A stretch of 63,290 nucleotides of DNA from Eubacterium minutum ATCC 700079 (GTDB lineage Bacteria; Bacillota; Clostridia; Peptostreptococcales; Anaerovoracaceae): NCBI GenBank assembly GCA_003433295.1, contig CP016202.1:332421-395710 (forward strand). The letters run 5' to 3'. Both the position numbers and the translations under genes were made by a program. Of the stretch, positions 54,862-63,290 are shown in pieces (within the stretch, counting starts at the first letter, position 1; each line of letters opens with the position of its first letter). Under the pieces are notes generated by a model. The model was not told where the DNA came from. It saw only the letters and a program-made list of their open reading frames with translations, and ran no database searches.

Positions 54862-54960
54862 AATCCACCTCTGTTTCTCCCGTCAAAGTTACTTTTCTCC
54901 GCATGTTTACTCTGTTTTTCTCTGATTCATGCGCCTTCTCATGCGCCTTCCGCCGCTTCC

Positions 54961-55497
54961 TCAATGCACGTGTTTCCTCAGTTTTTCAATAACGGCAAAC
55001 ACTATCACTCCCGCTATACCGACCTGCAGGATGTTTCCGGGTATGGAGCCGAACGGCGCTATCCAGTTATGGTACAGGATAACCTCGGCAAAATAGTAAC
55101 CCGTCACTTTTATTATTATTGCGGCCAATATCGCGGCCAAATTATTCACATGTATATTTTTGACAGGTTGCTTTTCTGAAAACCAACCGACCGTGTATCC
55201 CATTAGTCCCACTATCACAAATGTAAACGGCGACCACGCAGCCCATCCGCTCATCAAGTCGAACAGCGCCATCCCGAAGGCTCCGCACAATGCCCCTGTG
55301 CGTCTGCCGAACAGGAAAGCCCCTATGAACAGAGGAACGTTCCCCAGATGAATCAATCCGCCCGTTCCCATAAAGGGCAGTCTGATATTGATCTGCCACG
55401 TGCAAACATACACAAGGGCTATAAATAGCGCCGTTATAACAAGTTCCTGAATCCGGTTTCTGCTCATGTTTCTCATGCTTCTTTCCGATGTAGACAT
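54961..55497 (-). CDS. ECF transporter S component
   Basis: A 178-residue membrane protein with six predicted helices. The first helix segment ELVITALFIALVYVCTWQIN and the following GGLIHLGNVPLFIGAFLFG, GALCGAFGMALFDLMSGW match the ECF substrate-binding-subunit group that includes corrinoid, riboflavin and related vitamin transporters. No EcfA or EcfT gene is nearby, as expected for a shared (group II) energizing module. The substrate is not readable. The ATG at 55497 follows AGGAGG by 7 bases; a GTG two codons earlier is less likely. It has an extended -10 promoter. Confidence 0.87.
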   Translation of the reverse strand: MSTSERSMRNMSRNRIQELVITALFIALVYVCTWQINIRLPFMGTGGLIHLGNVPLFIGAFLFGRRTGALCGAFGMALFDLMSGWAAWSPFTFVIVGLMGYTVGWFSEKQPVKNIHVNNLAAILAAIIIKVTGYYFAEVILYHNWIAPFGSIPGNILQVGIAGVIVFAVIEKLRKHVH

Positions 55498-55526
55498 AGT
55501 CACGCCTCCTAAATTTTATTTTTTAG

Positions 55527-55555
55527 ATAATAGCATGAATGTGGTACCGTGAAAA
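55527..55555 (-). promoter_or_regulatory. Promoter of the ECF S component-aminotransferase unit
   Basis: TTTTCA (55555-55550) and TATTAT (55532-55527), spacer 17 bp, with TG one base upstream of the -10. No riboswitch was recognised in the leader. Confidence 0.65.
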
Positions 55556-55610
55556 CATGCAGAAAAAGCTTATTTTTAAATGTACAAAGACCAATATTTA
55601 CAAAAAACAA

Positions 55611-55654
55611 ACAACTGTACACCTTACAGTAGTTGCATTGAGGTGTACAGTTGT
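55611..55654 (-). terminator. Terminator after the DUF4430 protein gene
   Basis: A perfect 14-bp inverted repeat (55611-55624 with 55641-55654) around a 16-base loop, followed on the minus strand by TTGTTTTTTG. Confidence 0.85.
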
Positions 55655-55706
55655 TCTGATGATCTGCTTTATGGCATTAACGATGATGAAGTACTTTACA
55701 CTATCG

Positions 55707-57653
55707 CTATTTTGTCTTCACTTTGAACACGAGCCATTTTCCGTAATATTTCTTTCCGTCTATCTGCGTATATGTTCTGAACCTGATATAATAAGTGGTT
55801 TTTCTCTTCAACTTGCGAACAACGTATGCGTTTTTGTCCGGACGTTTCAGAATGAACGTTTTCTTTCCCGCGGTAAATTTCCTGTTTTTTGCACGTTCAA
55901 TACGGTAACCGCTCACCTGTAAAGCGTTCTTCCAACTGAATTTTATAAACTTGGTACTTTTCTTTATGCCTTTGAGCGCAAGTTTTACGGATCTTGCCGT
56001 TGAAATCATTCCGCGTTTTTCTGTTGCGGGATCCGCAACACTCTTCTCCGGTGACACCTTATCTTTTACAGGTTGCCGCTGTTTTTCCGGCATTCGAGGC
56101 TTCAGTCTTTCTTCAGCCACGTACTGAGCGGCGGTCTTCAACTTCTTTATTTTGCTTTCAGCCTCCGATAGGATACTTTCAACATTCTTTATATTGTTTT
56201 CTGCTTTTATTGCGGATGATGCCTCGGCAATTATCGCAATGAGGATGTCTCGCTCCGCGGTTCGGTAATCTGACGGATTGTATCTCTCGAGTTTTTTCAA
56301 CGCAACCGACTTTGCGGCGGCAAGATCCATTTTAACAAGTATCTTTGCAAATCCCTGATAGTTTTTGACATCCGCGATCTTAAGCGATTTTCTTTCTTCG
56401 CTCGACAATTTATCATAGGCTGTCTTAGCTGCTCTAATCACTCTCTCATTTGCAATCACTTGTTCTTCCGTGGGATTTTCTATTTTAGGGACTTCCGCAA
56501 GTTTCGCCGCCGCATCCTTTATTCTCTCGATTGAAGCAATTTCTTCCTCCATTCCGGTCAGAGCTTTCAAAGTGCGAGGGTCGACTTTATCTTTCTCGTC
56601 CGGGGAGAGAGCTTCATACACATCTCTCGCGCCTTTGAAACTTAACTTCAACTGTTCTACGCTCTCCGAAGTCAGTTCCGCACTTTCGATCAGGCTGTCA
56701 ATCATGTCACCCACAGCTTCACCGTCGTTCTTATTCACGGCGTGGAGCGTATACTTTGTACCGTTGTACGGAATCGCTTCGCTTGACTGGTTGTTCATGG
56801 ACGGCCATGAGTGTTCTCCGCATCCCACATATACATTATTTCCGTTATTCACGGTAAACGTCTTTGTACGCTTGTATTCCGCGGAAGAGTCGTCATACTT
56901 GTTCAAAAAAATCTTTGTTAAATAGTTACGGTTCGCGGCATGCGGTGTGAACTTCATCTGTGCTTTATTTCCATCCAGTAAAAGCATATACTCTTTCACC
57001 GAGCCGTCGAAAGGACGTATAAGTTCTCCGCCCTCCACATCCAGCGCCTTGAGGCTTGTGTCGGAATTTCCGAATACTCCTCCGAGGTCCGCGCCGAGGC
57101 CTTTTGAGGTGTACTGCCAGCTGACCGTATCACCGTCGGAAAGTCGATAGTCTCTTTTTTCGGCAGTCGCGTTGAAGTTGGCGGCACTCTCATTGATGAA
57201 AAAATCATTCATGGTAATCATCCATCCGGATTGCGGACCTCCGTCAAATTCTCCCAACTGCGGTTCACTCTCATCTTTTTTGCCGTTATTGTTCAGATCC
57301 TTATAAACACTCGAAAGATAAGTTATCTTATATGGATCTTTATTACCGGTGCCCGTCCATGAGTAACCTTTCTCATGAAGAACCTTTAAAAGCACCGTCA
57401 TACAGCTGTCATTTTTACCCAGATCATAGGTTCCGGACAAAAACGTTCCACGAAATTCTTCATGCTTGACCTCGGGGAAAGTCGTATTTTCCATGCTCAC
57501 ATAAATCTCTCCCACTTTCTCGCCGGAATCATAATTTCCTATGTTATTGCCGTCTTCCGCGTTGACTCCCGCGGGAAGCATTATGAAAGCGAGGAATATT
57601 ACGGCAAAGAATATTCTTATTCCACTAAATCGTTCTTTTTTATTCAATCTCAT
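55707..57653 (-). CDS. Secreted DUF4430 protein with helical spacer and Fn3-like tail
   Basis: A 648-residue exported protein. It has a Sec signal ending near GVNAED, then (about residues 50-205) a domain matching DUF4430 (transcobalamin-C-terminal-like): SCMTVLLKVLHEKGYSW, EFDGGPQSGWMITMNDFF and the LSDGDTVSWQYTSKGLG close. A beta-rich part follows (about 205-310), then alpha-helical FIVAR-like repeats (about 320-530) and a basic Fn3-like module ending KYYGKWLVFKVKTK. There is no LPXTG or SLH domain. In the family the DUF4430 fold is related to cobalamin-binding proteins. Either of two adjacent ATG codons (57656, 57653) may be used. Confidence 0.78.
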   Translation of the reverse strand: MRLNKKERFSGIRIFFAVIFLAFIMLPAGVNAEDGNNIGNYDSGEKVGEIYVSMENTTFPEVKHEEFRGTFLSGTYDLGKNDSCMTVLLKVLHEKGYSWTGTGNKDPYKITYLSSVYKDLNNNGKKDESEPQLGEFDGGPQSGWMITMNDFFINESAANFNATAEKRDYRLSDGDTVSWQYTSKGLGADLGGVFGNSDTSLKALDVEGGELIRPFDGSVKEYMLLLDGNKAQMKFTPHAANRNYLTKIFLNKYDDSSAEYKRTKTFTVNNGNNVYVGCGEHSWPSMNNQSSEAIPYNGTKYTLHAVNKNDGEAVGDMIDSLIESAELTSESVEQLKLSFKGARDVYEALSPDEKDKVDPRTLKALTGMEEEIASIERIKDAAAKLAEVPKIENPTEEQVIANERVIRAAKTAYDKLSSEERKSLKIADVKNYQGFAKILVKMDLAAAKSVALKKLERYNPSDYRTAERDILIAIIAEASSAIKAENNIKNVESILSEAESKIKKLKTAAQYVAEERLKPRMPEKQRQPVKDKVSPEKSVADPATEKRGMISTARSVKLALKGIKKSTKFIKFSWKNALQVSGYRIERAKNRKFTAGKKTFILKRPDKNAYVVRKLKRKTTYYIRFRTYTQIDGKKYYGKWLVFKVKTK

Positions 57654-57683
57654 CATAAATTCCTTTCAGTTCAAGTTAATCCC

Positions 57684-57719
57684 ACACACCGCCGCACCGT
57701 TCACGGTGCGGCGGTGTGT
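57684..57719. other. Long GC-rich perfect hairpin between the two surface-protein genes
   Basis: 17 bases (57684-57700) pair perfectly with 57703-57719; with a realistic TTCA loop the stem is 16 bp and very GC-rich. There is no T-run on either strand, so it is not a plain Rho-independent terminator. It could protect mRNA ends or reduce read-through from the 1444-residue gene into the DUF4430 gene. Confidence 0.75.
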
Positions 57720-57743
57720 CAACGTGAGCTTATTCAACGGTCG

Positions 57744-60700
57744 TTATTTCACTCTTGTCGCTCTCACTTTCGACCAGTCGCCGTAATAACGTACAGCTCC
57801 GATTTTCCTGTATGCTCTGATCCTGACGTAATATCTGCTGTCTTTTGCCGCATCGCGAATCAGGATTCCTGAACTCTTCTTCTTTGTAAAGTTCTTGATC
57901 AAGGCATTTTTCAAGGAACGTTTTTTCGACAGACTCACCTGATACCCTGAAACGCCTTTATCCTTTTTCCACTTAACGAAGACAGCTTTCTTCCGTCCCG
58001 TCAGTTTTACCACAGTGCCTCTTTGCATGAGGTAACTCCCAATGAGCGAATATTTACCGTCATACAAATCATCTATCACTTTTGTCCGGGCGAGCACTCT
58101 GACACGGATTCCCGTGTTTCTTTTCATATTCGTGAAAGAATAGCTGTTTGACGTAACTGTGACATCACTCCACCTGTCCTCATCATTTTTTCTGTATTCG
58201 ACCCTGTAGGATGCGGCTCCCGCGACTTTCTTCCATGCCACTTTCATCGTACCCTTTGCTTTATCCACATAACGCAGTTTGAGTCCGGTGAGTTTCTTTC
58301 TTTCCGCGGCATTCACGGCAGCCGTATTTCTCGGCTTCACGCTTTCCGCGCTTTGCTTATTTTTAACAGGCTGTTTCACATCATTGCCGGTTTTTCCGAT
58401 ATCATTCTTCGTATCGTCCGGTTTTTTGTTCTCTCCGTTATTTGCCTCATCCTTTTCACGGACAATTCGAGCTTTGGCATTTGACTCAATGTCGCTTATC
58501 TTCTTCTTCGCCGCACTTACCGCAGACTCAAGTTTTTCTCTGCTGTCAGCCTTTTTAAACGCTTCCCCGGCATCTTTCTTTGCCGTCTCCAGCGCCTCTT
58601 TTTCCGTTCCCGAGAAATGTTCGGTATCTATGCCCTTTACAAGCTTTTCGATATCGTCGCCGGCTTCATCAACGCGTTCTTCGGCGGTAGGAACGTTTTT
58701 CATCCCTCTGAAAGCTTTTGAACTGCAAGCCTTAAGCGTATCGAAGTCTTCGGCATCCGTTATTTCCCCGAGCACCTTATCTTTTATCTTGACGATATCG
58801 GCGTAATCCTCCGCAAAATAATCTTTTTCTACGTACTCTCCGAATTTATTGTTCACCGAATTTGTCATATTTTCCTTGCTCTTCTCAAGGCTAACGGGTT
58901 TCCAGTGCATGGTAACGGTTACATCTCTGTACGGCATCACAAACGAGGCAAGAGCATTTTTAAATGTCAGGTTATTGACGATGTTACCCTGGTTCGGCAC
59001 ATTCTTATATCCCGAATAATCCTGGATCTGCAGACCTTTTATCTTGACTTTATTCTCGTCTATCCCCGAGTACGTTATTTTGCTCAGTTCATATTCCACT
59101 TCATTGACTTTAAACCCGATTTTTCCGTTTGCCGTAAAGTTGTACCCCGACCCTTCAAATGTCAGGCCCTTGTCATTTTCCTCCTCATCGTAGATACACC
59201 AGTCTCCGAAATCGCTGTATAATTTGTGGTTATCGGCACGCTTCACCTTCACGTATGCCGCGTAATTTAAGTCAATAGGTATATCCACAGATTTCAGCGG
59301 CGCGGAGTACGTTTCAAGGGGAGCTCTTGCGTGAGTTCCTTCGACAGACCAACTCAGGTACGCGGAAAGAGGGTGATTGTAGAACGGATTCTGGCTCGGT
59401 GTCTTGTCCCAGTCAACACCGTTGTTGTCCACATTTGTGGCGAGTTCTTCCGCCATACTCTTAATGACGGCTGCCGCTTCATCCGTATCCGCTTCCATTT
59501 TCACTTTAAGCGAATATTGCTTGCTTTCGGGAAGACCTTTACGGTATCTTTTCGCAATTTGTTTATACTTTTCCGTTTCGCTACCGGTAAGCTGCTCGAG
59601 CTGATAGGCACTCATGTCCTTATGCTGTGCGATCAGTTTCTTGACGGTTTCTTCCACACTGACGGTTATGAGCGAAATATCATCCGGAAGTTTATCCAGT
59701 ATCGTGCGGAAGTTACTGAGATTTTCTTTATTTTCTTTGACCGTCGTGTTATGAATCGACTGTATCGCCTTGATCGCAACCTGCTGTGCGTCTCTTGCGG
59801 CACCGGCTGTTTCCGCGTTTTCTATACCTTCTTTTCCGGTATTGTACGCCGTCTGTATTTCAGTCCATCTGTCAGGTTTGAAAAAGCCTTCCCCGTGTTT
59901 TTCATAGACGGAATCCAGGCTCTCACTCAGATCCGATTTGACTCCTTTAAGATTCTTTGAAGCAGTCACGTGCACGCGTATGATTGCTCCGCTGTTCACT
60001 CCGTGGTACACACCCGCAGTGTCGTTGCCTTTGAAATTATCATTGTGACCGAGTATATCTTTCTCCAAATCATATGCGGAGATTACGAACCAGCCCTCAT
60101 GGTACAGCTTGAGCTTTACGCTTCCGTCCTCTCCCGACATCACCTGCTCCATTCCGTCCATCAGCTTATTCAGTTCCTTCTGGTTCTTCGTGTTGTCTTC
60201 CGCACTGTTACTTATGAAGAAACTCATCCCTTTGGCGGGCGACCATGTTCCGTCGGAACCCAAAATCGCTTTCATCGACTCCGTGCTCAGCTTAAATTCT
60301 TTTCCGGCTTCAACCTCTATGCCTGCACCGGTTTCATCCTCTTTGAACTTGGAGAGCTTGACACTGTCGGCATACTGGTGGAGGAAGGCAGGACCAGAAC
60401 CAATCGTCTGATCCACCCTCGTGTACGCACGGAACCCCAACGCGATGTGCACATCATCCCCCGGATGAAGCTGTATGTCCAAAGAATTTATTATTTTAAA
60501 CCCAACGTCACGCACGTCCACTCCGTATGTAACGCCACCATTGCTTACATCTGAACCGTTTATATATAATCTAAGTTCTTTCAAGCTTGCATAAAAGGCG
60601 TAATCAAGCACATCCGTGGGGATTTCAAACCCTGCCTTGCTAAGTGCCTCCTTAACCGTACGTTCCTCGCTCAGCGTCACTTCCCCGCGGTACCCGGCTC

Positions 60701-62078
60701 TTCCCTCTTTTCCTTCTCTTGCGGAGCTGATATCGCTTATCGTCAGTTTTATCTTTACGGGTCCCGCCGGCTTGAGTTCCTTGTAATACGCATTATGAAG
60801 ACCCACAAAAGCAGTTTGGTGCTCTTTCACGATCTTTTTCGCTTCCGGTCTCACATACGGAAATTTCGTGTTCTTGTATTTCTCTTCGATTTTCTTGGCT
60901 TCCGACAGCGCTTTCTTGAACTTATCCCACGACTCGCCGGTATACTGATTACGCTTGTCATCGCCCAAAGACTCGGCAAGTTTTATCATTGCGGGTAGGT
61001 ATTTCCGCATCCCGTCAAAGGCTCTCTTGTATTGTTTCACTGCCGCGGTGGACCATGCCCTTTCGCGCACCGCATGCAGGCGCTTTGCCATGTCATCTAC
61101 TGTATTTTGGAGTGCGGGGGTATTCTCCGCCGTGGGTTCATTATCTTTATACAGGCGATCCTTCAGAGCTTTGGCTTCCGCAAGGACGGGAAGGCACTGT
61201 TCGTATGTGTCCTCGTACCATTCTTGTCCGTATGGCAAACCTGAATTTTCCATCTCGTGAATTTCATCAAGCAACTCAGAGGCATTGGCGTTCGATTTTG
61301 AGATCAGATTTTCCATGGTTTTCTCAAGGTTGTCCGCAGCCTTTTTTATCGTTTTTTCCGAAGCCGGGTTCGGGACTCTTTTTGCATAATCAAAGGCATG
61401 CCGAAACTCCTTCCAGAATCCCGGTTCGCTGAAACTCTTGTCGTTATAGTGATCTCCGTCCGTATAGTAATCTTTTTCGGTTATCTTCTCCGCTTTCTCA
61501 AGCAACTTGTCGAGTTCGGTTCTGTCTCCGGGTTTCGTCACGGGATTTCCTATACGTATCAGCAACGCATCACGGGCCGTATTAGGTAGCTTTCCATGTT
61601 TATCAAGTTCATACCCCGTGAAGAATATAAGATATCTCACTCCCGGAACAGCTTCATGTCCGTCTATCTTAAAGAGTTCACTATCTAAAGCTTTATCGAT
61701 ATCATAAAAGGTGAGTCCACATTTCCAAAAAAACGACGGCGGCGAATAAATATCCCCCCTTAGACGCCATTTCGCATTCTCCGGTGCCGCGAATTTGAAA
61801 AACTTCAGATCGTCCGGCATATCTATATAATAAAAATTTCCGCTCAAAGTGACTGTCTTATACTCCGGTTTCCACCACTCATCCAACCTCCGCGATATTT
61901 TCCTGACTTTCTCATCTTTTATCGCTGTGTGCAACTTGCCTCCCATATCCGTGATCGCGGGGAGGTCTTCGTTCGTTTCTTCCGCGAACACCGCCTGCGG
62001 CATGCGGCAGAGACATATTAAAACAATAAAAAAAGTCGCTATGACTGTGCCTGCCAAGGCTGTCTTTCTGATATTCAT
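57744..62078 (-). CDS. Very large secreted surface protein with FIVAR-like helices and two Fn3-like repeats
   Basis: A 1444-residue exported protein with a Sec signal (MNIRKTALAGTVIATFFIVL, cut after QAVFA). Then come an unrecognised N-terminal module (about 35-160), helical FIVAR-like repeats (about 165-425), a beta-rich portion with VKEALSKAGFEI and LHPGDDVHIAL that recalls DUF4430, further helices, and another helical part with many Ala/Lys/Glu. Two basic Fn3-like modules end it (last residues RYYGDWSKVRATRVK). No sortase motif. The ATG at 62078 was chosen because it gives a clean signal peptide; upstream in-frame starts exist to 62156. Adhesion or ligand capture is a guess. Confidence 0.75.
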   Translation of the reverse strand: MNIRKTALAGTVIATFFIVLICLCRMPQAVFAEETNEDLPAITDMGGKLHTAIKDEKVRKISRRLDEWWKPEYKTVTLSGNFYYIDMPDDLKFFKFAAPENAKWRLRGDIYSPPSFFWKCGLTFYDIDKALDSELFKIDGHEAVPGVRYLIFFTGYELDKHGKLPNTARDALLIRIGNPVTKPGDRTELDKLLEKAEKITEKDYYTDGDHYNDKSFSEPGFWKEFRHAFDYAKRVPNPASEKTIKKAADNLEKTMENLISKSNANASELLDEIHEMENSGLPYGQEWYEDTYEQCLPVLAEAKALKDRLYKDNEPTAENTPALQNTVDDMAKRLHAVRERAWSTAAVKQYKRAFDGMRKYLPAMIKLAESLGDDKRNQYTGESWDKFKKALSEAKKIEEKYKNTKFPYVRPEAKKIVKEHQTAFVGLHNAYYKELKPAGPVKIKLTISDISSAREGKEGRAGYRGEVTLSEERTVKEALSKAGFEIPTDVLDYAFYASLKELRLYINGSDVSNGGVTYGVDVRDVGFKIINSLDIQLHPGDDVHIALGFRAYTRVDQTIGSGPAFLHQYADSVKLSKFKEDETGAGIEVEAGKEFKLSTESMKAILGSDGTWSPAKGMSFFISNSAEDNTKNQKELNKLMDGMEQVMSGEDGSVKLKLYHEGWFVISAYDLEKDILGHNDNFKGNDTAGVYHGVNSGAIIRVHVTASKNLKGVKSDLSESLDSVYEKHGEGFFKPDRWTEIQTAYNTGKEGIENAETAGAARDAQQVAIKAIQSIHNTTVKENKENLSNFRTILDKLPDDISLITVSVEETVKKLIAQHKDMSAYQLEQLTGSETEKYKQIAKRYRKGLPESKQYSLKVKMEADTDEAAAVIKSMAEELATNVDNNGVDWDKTPSQNPFYNHPLSAYLSWSVEGTHARAPLETYSAPLKSVDIPIDLNYAAYVKVKRADNHKLYSDFGDWCIYDEEENDKGLTFEGSGYNFTANGKIGFKVNEVEYELSKITYSGIDENKVKIKGLQIQDYSGYKNVPNQGNIVNNLTFKNALASFVMPYRDVTVTMHWKPVSLEKSKENMTNSVNNKFGEYVEKDYFAEDYADIVKIKDKVLGEITDAEDFDTLKACSSKAFRGMKNVPTAEERVDEAGDDIEKLVKGIDTEHFSGTEKEALETAKKDAGEAFKKADSREKLESAVSAAKKKISDIESNAKARIVREKDEANNGENKKPDDTKNDIGKTGNDVKQPVKNKQSAESVKPRNTAAVNAAERKKLTGLKLRYVDKAKGTMKVAWKKVAGAASYRVEYRKNDEDRWSDVTVTSNSYSFTNMKRNTGIRVRVLARTKVIDDLYDGKYSLIGSYLMQRGTVVKLTGRKKAVFVKWKKDKGVSGYQVSLSKKRSLKNALIKNFTKKKSSGILIRDAAKDSRYYVRIRAYRKIGAVRYYGDWSKVRATRVK

Positions 62079-62169
62079 ATATCCAAGTCGCGACGAACCG
62101 CCGCCAAAGCGGCGATCCGTCACACTCCTTTCTCCAAAGATCATCGTGCAAGTCAATAAATCGAATCGG

Positions 62170-63290
62170 TTACCGATTAGTCAATTTCAATACGGTCACG
62201 TAAGGTGCCTCCGTGCCGGACTGAGTGATTACCTGAACATATCTCGTACTTCCCGAGATAACGTTGAAATTCCTGTTGCTTCCGGAAGTGAGCTTTTCCC
62301 CGTTTACGTACAGATTATCCGCCTGGGTTGTAAACGTAAAAGTAGTGTTTGCATCCACGGACACGGTTTCAACTCCCATGTTCTGCGTAGGCACGACAGT
62401 ATCGCCCTTCTTGACGGTAGGAAGCTTTGTGGCAGCCTTGCCCCCGGTTCCGTTCACTCCGTAGATTCCGCAAACCTCGGCGGAGGTCTCTCCGAAGATG
62501 GATGCCGTGGTAAATGCTCCGCTGCCGTCGGTTTTAAGAGCCGCCGCCGTGTACGCACGCACTTTGGTTATGTGATCCAGGACCACCGGTTCTCCGTTTT
62601 CGTCAACGGCCCAGGACAGGTCATATCCGTCGCCGCCCTGCGAGGAATTGTTCGCCGTGTACGGGTTGATCGCCGTACCGTAGTTGGAACCGTTGCCGTG
62701 AACATCGAAGTAACCGAACTGATAATCACCGTTGGTGTCGGTGTCCTTTACAAGGCACACATCCTTGTAAGTGATCTCATCGTGGGCGGCATTTACACGT
62801 ACAAGCTCTTCTTCAAACGGCATGCCCGCATTTATACCGTTTATAGTATCATAGTCCTTACCAGGGTTTAAAGGCCACCATAGCGTAGAACTTCCTCCAA
62901 ATTCAACAAAATTATTGTTGTTGTAACCATTATATTTGTAGTTGAGTCTCTTACTTCCCTTTCCGTAAATCAAGTTTCTGTTGTTCCTGGTGACCGCGGT
63001 GTCGTAGTACAGCGATCCCGCAAGGTCGTACCATTTGCCGCCTTTGGTTTCGTCTGCGGTTTTATAACCGAAGACTTTCACTGCGCCGGCTTCGGGATTT
63101 CCGTTGAAAGCGTTCCCGTACACGATGAAGTCCACGCCATACGGATTTGTCGACTTGTTGCTCACGCGGAAATCGTAGTCCACATAACCTCCCGCGGCTC
63201 CCAAAGAAACTCCTATGCCTGAATAACCTCCTATGAACTTCTTGGTATGGCCGCTTTGGTTGCTTCCGTCCGTGTGGATGGAACCCCAGT
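62170..63290 (-). CDS. Surface protein, C-terminal part (5' end outside window)
   Basis: The frame stays open to the right edge, so the gene begins outside. About 373 residues are seen. The segment GYSGIGVSLGAAGGYVDYDF followed by GVDFIVYGNAFNGNPEAGAVKVFG and GKWYDLAGSLYYDT matches a pattern seen in cell-surface proteins of Bacteroidota and Clostridia, a jelly-roll-like module. The C-terminal 90 residues form a Thr/Val-rich beta part (VSVDANTTFTFTTQADNLYV). Unlike its neighbours it has no Fn3-like basic tail. It lies 91 bp before the 1444-residue protein gene. Function unknown. Confidence 0.7.
   Translation of the reverse strand, partial: WGSIHTDGSNQSGHTKKFIGGYSGIGVSLGAAGGYVDYDFRVSNKSTNPYGVDFIVYGNAFNGNPEAGAVKVFGYKTADETKGGKWYDLAGSLYYDTAVTRNNRNLIYGKGSKRLNYKYNGYNNNNFVEFGGSSTLWWPLNPGKDYDTINGINAGMPFEEELVRVNAAHDEITYKDVCLVKDTDTNGDYQFGYFDVHGNGSNYGTAINPYTANNSSQGGDGYDLSWAVDENGEPVVLDHITKVRAYTAAALKTDGSGAFTTASIFGETSAEVCGIYGVNGTGGKAATKLPTVKKGDTVVPTQNMGVETVSVDANTTFTFTTQADNLYVNGEKLTSGSNRNFNVISGSTRYVQVITQSGTEAPYVTVLKLTNR

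Noticed and set aside
55498-55706. Cobalamin, TPP or other vitamin riboswitch before the ECF S component gene
   Set aside because: Looked for B12-box and other conserved cores; only a promoter and the DUF4430 gene terminator are seen.

Overview
The window looks like a contig from an anaerobic Bacillota (class Clostridia) of moderate GC. The evidence is Gram-positive LexA operators (CGAAC-N4-GTTC type), strong AGGAGG ribosome binding sites, an IreB gene beside alaS and ruvX, a one-polypeptide clostridial-type PurL, and Clostridia-like gene orders such as rplU-rpmA-obgE and recG-rsmD-coaD-tmcAL-ackA-rpmF. A lineage near Anaerovoracaceae/Mogibacterium-like Eubacteriales is only a guess. Nearly all genes lie on the minus strand. 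The plus-strand genes are the first four, a lipoprotein (47560-48990), an amidohydrolase (50102-51235) and one tRNA.

Region 1 (1-3.1 kb, plus): the 3' end of a tyrosine recombinase, a methionine gamma-lyase-family PLP protein and a TVP38/VTT membrane protein, apparently translationally coupled. They are followed by a YneA-like LysM division suppressor under a promoter with two identical LexA boxes. Region 2 (3.2-12.5 kb, minus): a de novo purine operon purE-purM-purN-purO-AICAR transformylase-purD-purL. The usual bifunctional PurH is replaced by a standalone transformylase plus an archaeal-type PurO cyclohydrolase. Region 3 (12.6-20.4 kb): ruvX, ireB, alaS, a phosphohexomutase, iscU/iscS, a DUF896 protein and a receiver-less Spo0A C-terminal-domain protein. 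A 30-bp tandem triplication covers the 3' end of ruvX.

Region 4 (20.6-36 kb): comEA, a radical-SAM pair (one member carries an N-terminal HD domain), obgE, rpmA, rplU with a long Lys/Ala tail, SOS-controlled recA, cinA, pgsA, rimO, an FtsK/SpoIIIE translocase, uppP and asd. Region 5 (36-47.4 kb): a secreted HID/Fn3-like protein, rpmF, ackA, tmcAL, a coiled-coil protein, coaD, rsmD, recG, an Asp23-like protein, an M20 dipeptidase homologue lacking its catalytic Glu pair, rpmB and a GNAT acetyltransferase. Several conserved neighbourhoods lack one familiar member: prp between rplU and rpmA, rng by the radical-SAM pair, fakA by recG, and the DUF177 gene before rpmF.

Region 6 (47.5-63.3 kb): envelope and accessory functions. 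It holds a degenerate M20/PepD-like lipoprotein, a membrane-anchored GH25 lysozyme, an M20 amidohydrolase, a four-unit tandem hairpin repeat, a 33-residue membrane peptide with its own promoter, tRNA-Arg(CCG), an L,D-transpeptidase, a class V aminotransferase, an ECF transporter S component, and three large secreted proteins (the last cut by the window edge). Two of these, plus the 36-kb protein, end in the same basic Fn3-like tail. The DUF4430 protein beside an ECF S component suggests a surface capture-plus-import locus for a small cofactor. This cluster is the least explained part of the window.
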